Assembly: GCF_042653925.1 (NCBI RefSeq)
Contig: NZ_JBHSFQ010000007.1
Coordinates: 124,001 to 188,000, forward strand
DNA: 64,000 nt
Direction of reading: 5' to 3'
Origin: Nocardiopsis_B mangrovi
GTDB taxonomy: Bacteria; Actinomycetota; Actinomycetes; Streptosporangiales; Streptosporangiaceae
In this document: piece after piece, positions 31,636-40,287 of the stretch
Position numbering within the stretch: the stretch's first letter is position 1
Layout: the number at the start of each line of letters is the position of its first letter
The notes under the pieces: generated by a model
What the model saw: the letters and a program-made list of their open reading frames with translations, nothing else
Database searches by the model: none
What the model was told of the DNA's origin: nothing
Position numbers and translations under genes: made by a program

Positions 31636-32940
31636 GTGTCCCACAGCATCGGTTCCTCCCCCGGCACCGCCGACACCGGCCGCCCGGAATCCGCCTCCCC
31701 GCTCCCCCACGCGCCCGAGCCCCCGCGCGCCCGCCACCGACCGCGGCGCGGCGGCGGCCGCCTCACCGGCATCGACCTGGCGCGCGGCCTGGCGGTCCTG
31801 GGCATGTTCGTCGTGCACGTCGGCCTGGGCTGGGCCGCCGCCGACGGAGGCAACGCCCTCACCCCCGTGGTGGCCGGCCGCGCCGCCGCCCTGTTCGCCC
31901 TGCTGGCGGGGGTCTCCATCGCGCTGATCTCGGGCGGGCGCACCCCCAAGAGCGGCGACGACATGGGCGTGGCCCTGTGGCGGGTGGTCGTGCGCGGGCT
32001 GCTCATGCTGCCGCTGGGGACCGCCCTCACGATGATGGGCACACCGGTGTCGGTGATCCTGGCCTACTACGCGGTGTTCTTCGTCCTGGCCGCCCCCCTG
32101 CTCCAGGAGCGCTGGAAGGTCGTCGCCGGCACCGCCGCGGTCCTGGCGGTGGCCGGTCCCCTGGTCTCGTTCTGGCTGCGGGGGCTCATCGCCGAGGGTC
32201 CGCTGCGCGGCCCGGCCGCGGCGGTGAACGCCTACGACCCGCTCGTGGCCCTTGGCGCCGACGGCTTCATGGACCTGGTGCTGACCGGTGCCTATCCGGC
32301 CTTCACCTGGATGCCGTTCGTGTTGGCCGGTTTGGCGATCGGCCGGTTGGACCTGCGTGCCGCGCGGGTGCGGTGGGTGCTGGTGGGGGCGGGAGCCGCC
32401 CTGGCCGCGGTGGCCTATGGCGCCTCCTGGGTGGCCCTGGAGCTCTTGGGCGGCCGGGGCCGGCTGGCGGGGGCGTTCGCCGATGCGCCGATGGACCGCT
32501 ATGGGGGTGCCGCGAGCCTGGACGGCGCGCTCGCCGAGGGGTTTCCCGGGACCGTGCCGGTGAACGACCCGGTGTGGCTGGTGGTCACGGCGCCGCACAG
32601 CGGGACTCCGCTGGAGGTGCTGGGGGCCGGGGGGATCGCCATCGCGGTGCTGGGGGTGTGCCTGTTGGCGGGGCACGCGCTGCGCTGGGTGCTCTACCCG
32701 GTGGCGGCGGTGGGTGCGTTGTCGCTGACGACGTATGTGGGCCATGTCCTGGTGATCTGGGTGGCCGGCAATGGGCTGCTGGAGGGCGGGGCGCTGTCCT
32801 TCGTGGCCACCGATCTGGCGCTGACCGTGGTGGTGGGTGCGCTGGTGGGCGCGGGGCTGTGGCGGGCGACGGGCCTGCGCGGCCCGTTGGAGGCGCTGGT
32901 ACACGCGGTGTCGCTGGCGGCGGCGCGCCGGATCCCGTAG
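31636..32940 (+). CDS. DUF418/acyltransferase-like multi-pass membrane protein
   Basis: A 434-residue membrane protein with about ten helices. After a Pro-rich cytoplasmic tail comes LTGIDLARGLAVLGMFVVHVG, the start motif shared by DUF1624/DUF418 and heparan-N-acetyltransferase-like proteins, then LFALLAGVSIALISGG. The C-terminal VGALSLTTYVGHVLVIWV resembles the last helices of DUF418. It may move acyl groups across the membrane, but that is not established. The GTG at 31636 is the first start near the homologous region; the frame is open far upstream, so the start is uncertain. Third-position bias shifts after about 32,280 toward more G. Confidence 0.75.
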   Translation: MSHSIGSSPGTADTGRPESASPLPHAPEPPRARHRPRRGGGRLTGIDLARGLAVLGMFVVHVGLGWAAADGGNALTPVVAGRAAALFALLAGVSIALISGGRTPKSGDDMGVALWRVVVRGLLMLPLGTALTMMGTPVSVILAYYAVFFVLAAPLLQERWKVVAGTAAVLAVAGPLVSFWLRGLIAEGPLRGPAAAVNAYDPLVALGADGFMDLVLTGAYPAFTWMPFVLAGLAIGRLDLRAARVRWVLVGAGAALAAVAYGASWVALELLGGRGRLAGAFADAPMDRYGGAASLDGALAEGFPGTVPVNDPVWLVVTAPHSGTPLEVLGAGGIAIAVLGVCLLAGHALRWVLYPVAAVGALSLTTYVGHVLVIWVAGNGLLEGGALSFVATDLALTVVVGALVGAGLWRATGLRGPLEALVHAVSLAAARRIP

Positions 32941-33312
32941 GTCCCGGCCGCGCCCGCGGGTCGGCTGTCCCGGCTCGCTGTTCTCGACGGCGTGCGCGGC
33001 GGCGTGGGGGTGGGTCGCCGGGTCCGTGCGATCGGGGGCCGCGGGCCGGCGCGGCCGGAGCCGGTCGTGGCGCTGAGACGCTGCGCCTTCTCCGCGGTGG
33101 TCGCTGCGCCGGCCGGCGTGTCGAGGATGTCCGTGCGCTGCTGGTTGGGCGGGTCCACCTGCCGATGGGGCGGCTGTGTGCGCGGCCGGGCCCGGGGGCG
33201 GGCGGTGCCCTCAGGAGCACCACCGATGGAGCCCGGGCGCGGGCAGGCCCGCAGCCGCAGCGATTTTCGCCAGCCACAGGGATAAATACCTGTTCCAGGA
33301 AAATTACATTCG
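32941..33312. other. Intergenic stretch before TetR gene
   Basis: No gene recognised. The first 300 bases are GC-rich with Arg/Pro-rich frames only. The last 50 bases are A/T-rich and carry the TetR promoter: TTCCAG (33293-33298), 17 bases, TATATT (33316-33321). Confidence 0.45.
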
Positions 33313-33317
33313 ATGTA
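33305..33317. promoter_or_regulatory. TetR operator over its own -10
   Basis: TACAT-TCG-ATGTA, a perfect inverted repeat overlapping the first base pairs of the TATATT -10. It also covers the upstream in-frame ATG at 33313, arguing against that start. Confidence 0.55.
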
Positions 33318-33327
33318 TATTCGCGTC

Positions 33328-33957
33328 ATGCAGGAGTCTCGGCGTGAGCGGAAGAAGCGGCTGACCCGGCAGCGGATCGTCGCGGAGGCGATCCGGCTGT
33401 TCGAGGAGCAGGGGTATGAGCAGACCACCATGGCGCAGATCGCAGCGGCGGCCGACATCGACCCCAAGACCTTCGCCAGCTACTTCCGCGGCAAGGACGA
33501 CGTGCTGTTCGTCGACGTGGAGCGCAACTTCGACGTGCTGCTCGGCGCGATCGCGCGACGGCAGCCGCACGAGGGCCCCGGCGAGGTGCTGGCGCGGATG
33601 GTCGGCGACTACGCCGCCTACCGCCGCCCCCTGGTTCCCGCCCGCGACTCCCACGAGGTGTCGGCGCCCGCGCGGCTGGTGATGTCCACGCCCGCTCTCC
33701 AGGCCAAGGCGCTCTATGTGATGTTGAACCTCCAGGAGCGAATGGCCGACGAACTGCTCAAGGCGTTCCCCGGCCGGCTCGACCCCATCACCGCCGCGGC
33801 GATGACCGGCGCCCTCATCGGCGCGCTCCAGCAGGCCGGGCTCGCCAGCGTCCGGCTGGGCAGGTCCCAGGAGGAGCTGTGGCAGGCCAGCCGGCACGGC
33901 CTCGACGTCGCGCTCAACGGGCTGCTGTCGGTGCAGGTGCCCACCGAGAACCCCTAG
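33328..33957 (+). CDS. TetR-family regulator
   Basis: A 209-residue repressor with the helix-turn-helix at about residues 12-57 (RQRIVAEAIRLFEEQGYEQT, MAQIAAAADIDPKTFASYF). The second ATG (33328) is chosen: a TATATT -10 ends six bases before it, so the transcript would start at the A of the ATG (leaderless), and the earlier ATG (33313) lies inside an operator-like palindrome. It precedes a CoA-ligase-like gene in the same direction, its probable target. The ligand may be an aryl or acyl compound (inference). Confidence 0.88.
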   Translation: MQESRRERKKRLTRQRIVAEAIRLFEEQGYEQTTMAQIAAAADIDPKTFASYFRGKDDVLFVDVERNFDVLLGAIARRQPHEGPGEVLARMVGDYAAYRRPLVPARDSHEVSAPARLVMSTPALQAKALYVMLNLQERMADELLKAFPGRLDPITAAAMTGALIGALQQAGLASVRLGRSQEELWQASRHGLDVALNGLLSVQVPTENP

Positions 33958-33976
33958 CGCCGGCCGGCGCTAGGGG
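33951..33976 (+). terminator. Palindromic hairpin at TetR gene end
   Basis: A perfect 26-bp palindrome (CCCCTAGCGCCGG and its complement) contains the TetR stop codon, separating it from the ligase gene. Confidence 0.55.
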
Positions 33977-34093
33977 CGACCGCTCCCGACGCCACCGGCG
34001 TCCGCCCGCCCCTCCCCCGGGCCGACCGGCACCGGTGGTCCCGCCGCCCCAGAAGGGGCGGCGCCCGATCACCGCAGAGAGGACCAGCCCACC

Positions 34094-35467
34094 ATGACCG
34101 AGACCCCCTGGGCGCTCGCCCGCGACGCACGACGCGCCCTTCGGCAGGGCCCCGCCGCACTCGCCCGGCGGCGGCGCGCCCGCCTGGCCGATCTCGTGGC
34201 CTACGCCCGCGCGAACTCGCCCTACTACCGCGAGCTCTACCAGGGCCTGCCCGACCACGTCGAGGACCCGGCGCTGCTGCCGGCCACCGACAAGAAGGCG
34301 CTGATGGCCCGCTTCGACGACTGGCCCACCGACCGCGAGGTCACCCTCGACCGGGTTCAGGCGTTCGTCTCCGACCCCCTCCTGGTCGGCGCGCGCTTCC
34401 AGGGGCGGTACCTGGTGGCCACCAGCTCCGGCACCAGCGGCGTGCGCGGTCTGTTCCTGATGGACGAACGCCACCTGGCCGTGCACACCGCCCTGGGGGC
34501 GCGCACCAGTGGGGGCCTCGGCGCCGCCGACGCCGCCCGCATGCTCGCGCGCGCCGGGCGCACGGCCGTGGTCACCGCGCCCGGCGGCCATTTCTCCACG
34601 GTGGCCGCCACGGCCCGGTTCCGCCTCGACCACCCGTGGGCGGGGCGGATCCTGCGGGTCTTCTCGATCGAGCAGCCGCTGGAGGACCTGGTGGCAGAAC
34701 TCAACCGGTACCGGCCCGCCACCCTCTCCGGGTTCCTGAGCATGCTCACGGTGCTGGCCGGCGAACAGCGGGCGGGGCGGCTGCGCATCCGCCCGGGGGT
34801 CGTCATCGCCGGCGGTGAGACGATGACGGGCAAGGCCCGCGACGAGCTCGCCTCCGCGTTCGGCGCCCAGGTGCGCGCCGCCTACGCCTCCACCGAGTGC
34901 GGCTTCCTCAGTGTCGGCTGCGCGCAGTGCTGGTACCACCTCAACAGCGACTGGGCCCTGGCCGAGCCGGTCGACGCCGACCACCGGCCGGTCGCGCCGG
35001 GTGAGCCCTCGCACACGGTCCTCATCAGCAACCTGGCCAACCGCGTCCAGCCGATCCTGCGCTACGACCTGGGCGACAGCGTCCTGGTGCGCCCCGAGCC
35101 CTGCCCGTGCGGCAACCCGCTGCCCGCGATGCGGGTGCGGGGCCGGGCCGCCGATGTGCTCACCTTCGCCACCGGCGGCGGCGAGCACGTCGACCTGTCC
35201 CCCATGGTCTTCGGCGTCCTGCTGGACCGCCTCCCCGGTGTCGAGCGGTTCCAGATCGTCCAGACCGGGCCCAGCGAGCTGCGCGTCCGCCTGGCGGCCG
35301 CCGACGGCGCCGATACAGCGGGGGTGTGGCGGACGGTGCTCGACGCGCTCGGCGCCCTGCTGGCCGGGCACGGGGCGGGCGGTGTCACGGTGGTGCGCGC
35401 CGAGGAGCCGCCGCAGCGGTCGTCGGGCGGCAAGTTCCGCCGTGTCCTCCCCCTCGCCGCGCCGTGA
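34094..35467 (+). CDS. Phenylacetate-CoA ligase/F390-synthetase-like adenylating enzyme
   Basis: A 457-residue member of the AMP-forming PaaK-like group. It has an N-terminal LADLVAYARANSPYYRELYQ typical of PaaK relatives, the phosphate loop TSSGTSGVRG, the adenine-site YASTECGF, RYDLGDSVLVRPEPCPCGNPLP, and a C-terminal subdomain ending in SSGGKFRRV with the catalytic-type Lys. Several Cys residues (CGFLSVGCAQCWYH and PCPCG) may bind zinc as in some PaaK proteins. It activates a carboxylic acid with ATP, product unknown. No thiolation or CoA-partner gene is adjacent; the upstream TetR gene probably controls it. Confidence 0.85.
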   Translation: MTETPWALARDARRALRQGPAALARRRRARLADLVAYARANSPYYRELYQGLPDHVEDPALLPATDKKALMARFDDWPTDREVTLDRVQAFVSDPLLVGARFQGRYLVATSSGTSGVRGLFLMDERHLAVHTALGARTSGGLGAADAARMLARAGRTAVVTAPGGHFSTVAATARFRLDHPWAGRILRVFSIEQPLEDLVAELNRYRPATLSGFLSMLTVLAGEQRAGRLRIRPGVVIAGGETMTGKARDELASAFGAQVRAAYASTECGFLSVGCAQCWYHLNSDWALAEPVDADHRPVAPGEPSHTVLISNLANRVQPILRYDLGDSVLVRPEPCPCGNPLPAMRVRGRAADVLTFATGGGEHVDLSPMVFGVLLDRLPGVERFQIVQTGPSELRVRLAAADGADTAGVWRTVLDALGALLAGHGAGGVTVVRAEEPPQRSSGGKFRRVLPLAAP

Positions 35468-35533
35468 CCTCAGGTCTTGCGACGTGCCGTCCGCACGGCC
35501 CCGGCGCGCGATCCGCCCGCCCGGGCCGCAGCG

Positions 35534-35573
35534 GCGGTCCAACAGCGGTGCCGGTGGTGTTCGAACACGCCGC
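35534..35573 (+). repeat. 40-bp direct repeat, copy 1
   Basis: The copy here and the one at 36481-36520 differ at one base in 40. Both contain the 12-bp palindrome GTGTTCGAACAC. This copy lies between the ligase stop and the end of the GNAT pseudogene. Confidence 0.8.
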
Positions 35574-35584
35574 TGCGGCGGGGG

Positions 35585-36197
35585 TCACCCGGCGGCCCCA
35601 TGGCCCGGCGGGTGCGGGGCCCCCACGGGACGCGACATCGCCCAGGTGCGGGGACCGCCATCGGGCAAGGCGTACTCGGCGCCCACCGTGAACCCCAGCG
35701 ACCTGTACAGGCGCACGTTCTCAGGGGCGGAGGTCTCCAGGAAGGCGGGGATGCGCGCGGCGTCGGCCTCGCGCAGCCCGGCCTCGATGATCCGCCGTCC
35801 CAGCCCGCGGCCCCGGGCCTGGGGGCGGACCCCGACCGTGCCCGGGAACCACACCGGGCCGGGGGCCGGTGGCGCGCCATGGCCGCCTCCGCCGACGCGT
35901 AGGCGCCGGCCCGGTCGCCGGCCGGGTCGATCAGGGTGGGCAGCAGGCGCTCCAGCACCGCGCGGGCCCTCCGGAACCAGGGGTCGACCACACGGCCACG
36001 GCGGCCGCGTCGTCGGAGAGCCGGACACGGCCGTGGGGCAGGCCGACCTCGGCGATGAAGATCCGCTGGAACTCGCGCAGCCGGGTGAGGTGGCCGTTCG
36101 CGGAGATCGTGTGCCGGGTGAACGGATAGTCCGCGAACGCCGCCGCCAGGGTGTCCGCGGCCGCCGCCACGTCCTCGGTGGTGGCCTCCCTGATCAT
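35585..36197 (-). pseudogene. GNAT acetyltransferase with two frameshifts
   Basis: Reading leftward from the ATG at 36197 (GGGGGAG before it) gives MIREATTEDVAAAADTL and FADYPFTRHTISANGHLTR. Homology changes frame near 35990 (into WFRRARAVLERLLPTLID) and again near 35870 (into GPVWFPGTVGVRPQARGRGLG, the acetyl-CoA loop, and IPAFLETSAPENVRLYRSLG). The whole covers a normal GNAT of about 200 residues. Two shifts mean no full enzyme unless they are sequencing errors in GC-rich runs. The gene sits between two 40-bp direct repeats. Confidence 0.75.
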
Positions 36198-36480
36198 GTG
36201 CTCCCCCTTGTCCGGCCCCACTCGGTCTCCGGGCCGCGAAGGAGGGTAGTGATGCGCGGGTGCGCGGGGCCAGGGATTTTCGGCCGAGGGCGCGGCCGCC
36301 GTTCCCGCGGCCTGGCCGGAGTCCCGGCCGGCACCGGCCGGAACGCCTCCGCCGGCGCCACCCCGGGCCGTCCGGTCCCCACGGGAGGCGCCTGCGCACC
36401 GCCCGACCCCGATGGTCCTCGGTGGGGGCGGCGGTGCTCGCCCCCCGCGTCGCGGACGGCGCACCGCTAGGGTCGGTGGC
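36198..36480. other. Intergenic stretch between GNAT remnant and recombinase
   Basis: No gene seen. It should contain the GNAT promoter; no clear hexamers were found. It ends at the second 40-bp repeat. Confidence 0.35.
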
Positions 36481-36520
36481 GGCGGTCGAACAGCGGTGCC
36501 GGTGGTGTTCGAACACGCCG
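36481..36520 (+). repeat. 40-bp direct repeat, copy 2
   Basis: Second copy, same orientation, 947 bases from copy 1 and 46 bases before the tyrosine recombinase start. A recombinase gene beside one of two direct repeats raises the possibility of recombination sites, but sequence alone does not show it. Confidence 0.8.
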
Positions 36521-36566
36521 CGGTGGCGGGTGTGAGGGCGGGCAGGGAACGGGAAGGCATGCGGGT

Positions 36567-37598
36567 ATGAGTGCGGCGACGGGCGGCGGGACACCGCCGA
36601 GGGGTGCGGTGGCGGCGGTCGAGGAGTACCTGGTGGCGCGGGGGGCGGCCAAGCCGTCGCCGCACACCCTGGCCGCCTACCGGCGCGACCTCGTAGGGGT
36701 GCTGGACTGTGTGGCCGCCGCGCAGGGGGGTGATCGGTCCGGTCTGCTCCTGGGCGATCTGACAGGGCCGGTGCTGCGGCGGGCCTTCGCCGATTTCGCC
36801 GCCGAGCGCGCGGCCTCCAGTGTGGTGCGCGCCTGGTCGACGTGGAACGGGTTCTTCGGGTTCTGGGTCGCCGAGGGGGTGGTGGAGGGCAACCCGATGC
36901 CGGCGGTGCGGCGCCCGCGCCTGGCGCCGGCCCAGCCCAAACCGCTGCTGGGCGAGGACACGCCCGAGCGGTTGCTGGAGGCGCTGGCCCAGGGGTGCCG
37001 GCGGGCGCGCGATCCCTGGCCCGAGCGCGATATCGCGGTGCTGGCGCTGGCGCTGCTCACGGGCCTGCGGTCGGCGGAGATGCTGGCGCTGCGGGTGGAG
37101 TCGATCGGCGGGCGGCCCGGTGAGCGGCGGGTGCGGGTGGTCGGCAAGGGCGGCAAGACGCGGTCGCTGCCCATCGAGCCTCCGCTGGAGGCGTTGATCG
37201 AGGTCTACCTGCGCACGCGCGCGGCCCGCCTTGGCCGCGCGGCCAAGGCCGCCGATCCGCTGCTGGTGGACAACCGGGGCCAGGGGCTGCGCCGCGGCGG
37301 GCTGCAGTACCTGGTGCGCCAGTGCTACAAGCACGCCGGTGTGCACGACCGGGTGGCGCGCGGCACGCTGGTGCACGCCCTGCGCCACACCTTCGCCACG
37401 CGCCTGGCCGAGGACGGCGCGTCGGTGACCGAGATCATGCGGCTGCTGGGGCACACCTCCATCACCTCCTCGCAGTCCTATATCGATGTGACGGCGTCGG
37501 CGCAGCGCGAGGCCGCGCGCTCCAACCGCACCTATGGTGTGCTGCGGCGGCTGGCCCAGGACCGGACACTCCCGCAGGGTGCGGGCGAACCGGTGTGA
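36567..37598 (+). CDS. XerD-like tyrosine recombinase
   Basis: A 343-residue site-specific recombinase. The N-terminal SAM-like DNA-binding domain (EYLVARGAAKPSPHTLAAYRRDL) is at about residues 15-110. The catalytic domain has the full set: Arg in TGLRSAEML, Lys in VVGKGGKTRS, His-x-x-Arg in HALRHTFATRL, His in LGHTSITSSQ and the nucleophile Tyr in SYIDV. It resembles XerC/D more than phage integrases, with no excisionase or phage genes nearby. It may resolve or move the locus between the flanking repeats. GGGAAGG lies upstream of the ATG. Confidence 0.88.
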   Translation: MSAATGGGTPPRGAVAAVEEYLVARGAAKPSPHTLAAYRRDLVGVLDCVAAAQGGDRSGLLLGDLTGPVLRRAFADFAAERAASSVVRAWSTWNGFFGFWVAEGVVEGNPMPAVRRPRLAPAQPKPLLGEDTPERLLEALAQGCRRARDPWPERDIAVLALALLTGLRSAEMLALRVESIGGRPGERRVRVVGKGGKTRSLPIEPPLEALIEVYLRTRAARLGRAAKAADPLLVDNRGQGLRRGGLQYLVRQCYKHAGVHDRVARGTLVHALRHTFATRLAEDGASVTEIMRLLGHTSITSSQSYIDVTASAQREAARSNRTYGVLRRLAQDRTLPQGAGEPV

Positions 37599-37625
37599 GG
37601 TGCGGGGTTGGCTACGCTGGCGCAC

Positions 37626-38426
37626 GTGCTGACGACGATTTCCACGGTGAACGTGAACGGGTTGCGCGCCGCGGGGCGCAAGGGGTTCGTGCAGTGGCTG
37701 GCGGACACCGATGCCGATGTGGTGTGCCTGCAGGAGACGCGGGCCTCCCCCGACCAGCTGCCCGCCGAGGTGGGTGCGCCCCAGGGGTGGCATGTGCTGA
37801 TCGCGCCGGCGGAGGCCAAGGGCCGGGCCGGTGTGGCGCTGTACACGCGGGCGCGCCCCGATGCGGTGCGGGTGGGGTTCGGGTCGGCGGAGTTCGACGG
37901 CGCGGGCCGCTACGCCGAGGCCGACCTGGACGGGGTGACGGTGGCCAGCCTGTACCTGCCCTCGGGTGAGGTGGGCACCGACCGCCAGGAGGAGAAGGAG
38001 CGGTTCATGGCCGAGTTCCTCGCGTTCCTGGTGCGCCGGCGCGCCGAGGTGGAGCGCGAGGGGCGTGAGCTGGTGGTGTGCGGGGACTGGAACATCGCCC
38101 ACCGCGAGGTCGACCTGCGCAACTGGCGGGGCAACCGGAAGAACGCGGGGTTCCTGCCGCAGGAGCGGGAATGGCTGTCGAGGGTGTTCGGCGAGGCGGG
38201 GTATGTCGATGTGGTGCGGGAACTGGTGGGTGAGGGAGACGGCCCGTATTCGTGGTGGTCCTATCGCGGGCGGGCCTTCGACAACGACACCGGCTGGCGT
38301 ATCGACTACCACGTGGCCACCCCGGGGCTGGCGGCGCGGGCGCGCACGACGCGGGTGGAGCGCGCCGCCGCGCATACGGAGCGGTGGTCGGACCATGCGC
38401 CGGTGACGGTCGTGTACGGGTCGTAG
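37626..38426 (+). CDS. xthA: Exodeoxyribonuclease III
   Basis: A 266-residue endonuclease/exonuclease/phosphatase-fold protein of the Xth family. It has TVNVNGLRAAGRKG (Asn metal ligand), VCLQETRA (Glu), VVCGDWNIAHREVDLRNW (Asp/Asn), and the C-terminal RIDYHVATPG and WSDHAPVTV (Asp-His pair). It removes abasic sites and 3' blocks in DNA repair. The GTG at 37626 has no Shine-Dalgarno, but a TACGCT -10-like hexamer ends seven bases before it, consistent with a leaderless mRNA. Confidence 0.94.
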   Translation: MLTTISTVNVNGLRAAGRKGFVQWLADTDADVVCLQETRASPDQLPAEVGAPQGWHVLIAPAEAKGRAGVALYTRARPDAVRVGFGSAEFDGAGRYAEADLDGVTVASLYLPSGEVGTDRQEEKERFMAEFLAFLVRRRAEVEREGRELVVCGDWNIAHREVDLRNWRGNRKNAGFLPQEREWLSRVFGEAGYVDVVRELVGEGDGPYSWWSYRGRAFDNDTGWRIDYHVATPGLAARARTTRVERAAAHTERWSDHAPVTVVYGS

Positions 38427-38473
38427 GCGGGCCGGGCCGCGGCGGGCGTCGAGACGAGGACGGGAGTGCGCAG

Positions 38474-39271
38474 ATGGGCGTTGCGATCGTGTTGGTCCAC
38501 GGGCTGCGGCTGTCGGGCAGTATGTGGCGTCCGCAGGTGGCGGCGCTGCGGGCGCAGGGGCGCCGTGTCTGCGCGCCGGACCTGCCCGGGCACGGGTCGC
38601 GCCGGGGCGAGCCGTTCACGCTGGGCGGGGCGGCCGAGGCGGTGGCCGACGCGGTGGACTCGGTGGGCGGGCGGGCCCTGGTGGTGGGGCTGAGTATGGG
38701 CGGGTTCGTGTCCATCGCCGCCGCGGCCGCGGCTCCGGAGCGGGTGGCGGGGCTGGTGGCGGCCAGTTGCACGGCGCGGCCGGCCCAGTCGCTGGCGCAG
38801 GTCTACCGGATCCCGGCGGCGCTGCTGGACCGCCTGCCCGATAAGGGGCAGGCGGTCAACGAGCGGTTCCACCGGCTGACGCTGCCGGGCGAGGGGGCGC
38901 GGGCGGTCCTGGACGGGGGGCTGGCGATGGAGGCGGCGCGCTCGGTGATCGATGAGATCGCCGATATGGACGTCTTGGGGGCGCTGTCGGCCTATCCGGG
39001 GCCGGTGTGGCTGGTCAACGGTGCGCGCGACCACTTCCGGATCCATGAGAAGCGGTTCCTGCACGCCTGCGCCGACGGGCGGCTGATCAACGTGCCGCGG
39101 GCCGGGCACATGGTGAGCCTGGACCAGCCCGACAACTTCTCCAAGATCGTGGGCGACGCGGCCGATGTGGTGGCGGCGCGGTCGCTGACGGAGCCGGAGG
39201 CGCCGGGTGGTGCGGGGGCGCCGTTGGAGGCGGCCGGTGAGGGCGCCGAGGACCCGGTGGGCCCGCCCTGA
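38474..39271 (+). CDS. Alpha/beta-fold hydrolase
   Basis: A 265-residue hydrolase. Oxyanion region LVHGLRLSGSMW, nucleophile elbow GLSMGG (VVGLSMGGFVSIAAA), acid in NGARDHFRIHE, and His in RAGHMVSLDQPDNF. The C-terminal 30 residues are Glu/Ala/Gly-rich and probably disordered. GGGAG precedes the ATG. It lies 47 bases after xthA and may be co-transcribed. Substrate unknown. Confidence 0.87.
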   Translation: MGVAIVLVHGLRLSGSMWRPQVAALRAQGRRVCAPDLPGHGSRRGEPFTLGGAAEAVADAVDSVGGRALVVGLSMGGFVSIAAAAAAPERVAGLVAASCTARPAQSLAQVYRIPAALLDRLPDKGQAVNERFHRLTLPGEGARAVLDGGLAMEAARSVIDEIADMDVLGALSAYPGPVWLVNGARDHFRIHEKRFLHACADGRLINVPRAGHMVSLDQPDNFSKIVGDAADVVAARSLTEPEAPGGAGAPLEAAGEGAEDPVGPP

Positions 39272-39331
39272 CCGGGCTCCACCGCCAGGACCTCCTTGCG
39301 GCGTCCCCGGGTAGGTGCGGGCAATCGAAAC

Positions 39332-40216
39332 TCAACGTTGCGTGCCGACTCCGCCCCTGCGCTCCAGGGACTCCAGCGCCGCTGCCACCGTGTCGGGTGA
39401 TGCGGCCAGCAGCGGCAACCGTACGGCGAGGGTGGGGATACTGCCCTGCGCGTGCAGCACGGCTTTGATCACCGTGGGGTTGGGCTCGGCGAACAACCGG
39501 AGCGAGAGCAGCGCCAGGCGGTGGCCGAGGGCTCGTGCTTCGGACACCTCGCCGGCCCGCCACGCGGTGACGAGCCGCGCGAAGTCGGCGGTGGCGACCA
39601 GCGCCGAGGCCGCGATGGCGCCGTGCGCGCCCAGTGCCAGCAGCGGCGATATGTAGGGATCATCGCCGCCGAGGACCGCGAACCCCGCAGGCGGGTCGGC
39701 CAGCAGGACGATGGTGTCGTCGTTGATCCCGCCGGGCGAGGACTTCACCCCGGCGATGCCGGGGATCGCGGCGAGCCTGCGCAGTGCCCCGGCCGACAGG
39801 TACTGGCCCGTGCGGTACGGGACGTCGTAGGCGATGAGAGGCACCGGGCTCAGCTCGGCGAGGTGCGCGAAGTGCGCGAGAACGCCCTCTTCGCCGGGGC
39901 GGACGAACGGGGGCACCACCGTCAGAGCGGCGGCGACCTGCGGATGCTCGCCCAACCGCCGCAGCTCCTCCGCCGTGGCGGCGCCCACCACGAGCGGCGC
40001 CGACCGCTCCCGGCAGACCCGGGCCGCCACCCCGATCACGTCCTGCTTCTCCGCATCCGTCAGCGCGCCGGGTTCCCCCGTAGTGCCCAGCGCGACCAGG
40101 CCCGCCGCGCCGTCGGCGAGCAGCCGCCGCGCGAGCAGCTCCAGTGCGCCGAGCGCCACCTCGCCGGAGGCGTCGAACGGGGTGACCAATGGGACATAGA
40201 GACCATTGAGTGTCAT
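39332..40216 (-). CDS. DapA/NanA-family class I aldolase
   Basis: A 294-residue TIM-barrel enzyme of the dihydrodipicolinate synthase superfamily. It has LGTTGEPGALTDAEK (the GTTGE phosphate/carboxylate motif), YDVPYRTG (catalytic Tyr) and AGVKSSPGG (Schiff-base Lys). Divergence from a LysR regulator, and absence of lysine-pathway neighbours, suggest a catabolic aldolase rather than DapA itself (inference). Start uncertain: the ATG at 40216 gives the family's usual first residues; an ATG at 40225 also fits. The gene is slightly less GC-extreme than its neighbours. Confidence 0.85.
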   Translation of the reverse strand: MTLNGLYVPLVTPFDASGEVALGALELLARRLLADGAAGLVALGTTGEPGALTDAEKQDVIGVAARVCRERSAPLVVGAATAEELRRLGEHPQVAAALTVVPPFVRPGEEGVLAHFAHLAELSPVPLIAYDVPYRTGQYLSAGALRRLAAIPGIAGVKSSPGGINDDTIVLLADPPAGFAVLGGDDPYISPLLALGAHGAIAASALVATADFARLVTAWRAGEVSEARALGHRLALLSLRLFAEPNPTVIKAVLHAQGSIPTLAVRLPLLAASPDTVAAALESLERRGGVGTQR

Positions 40217-40254
40217 GGGAGCCATCGTGGCCCGGGCAAATGTGAAGGACCAGT

Positions 40255-40267
40255 TCCGATTATTGGA
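40255..40267. promoter_or_regulatory. LysR box between aldolase and LysR genes
   Basis: T-CCGATTATTGG-A fits T-N11-A with near-symmetrical arms (CCGAT/ATTGG). It ends 20 bases before the LysR ATG in a 71-base divergent gap. Confidence 0.55.
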
Positions 40268-40287
40268 GTCATACATAAGCTCTGCTC

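Noticed and set aside
35551..35566. GTTCGAAC core in the 40-bp repeats as a LexA (SOS) box
   Set aside because: Actinobacterial SOS boxes are CGAAC-N4-GTTCG; here the halves are in the opposite order and abut each other.
35931..38396. 821-codon minus-strand frame over the recombinase and xthA
   Set aside because: Antisense shadow; only its last 70 codons belong to the GNAT remnant.
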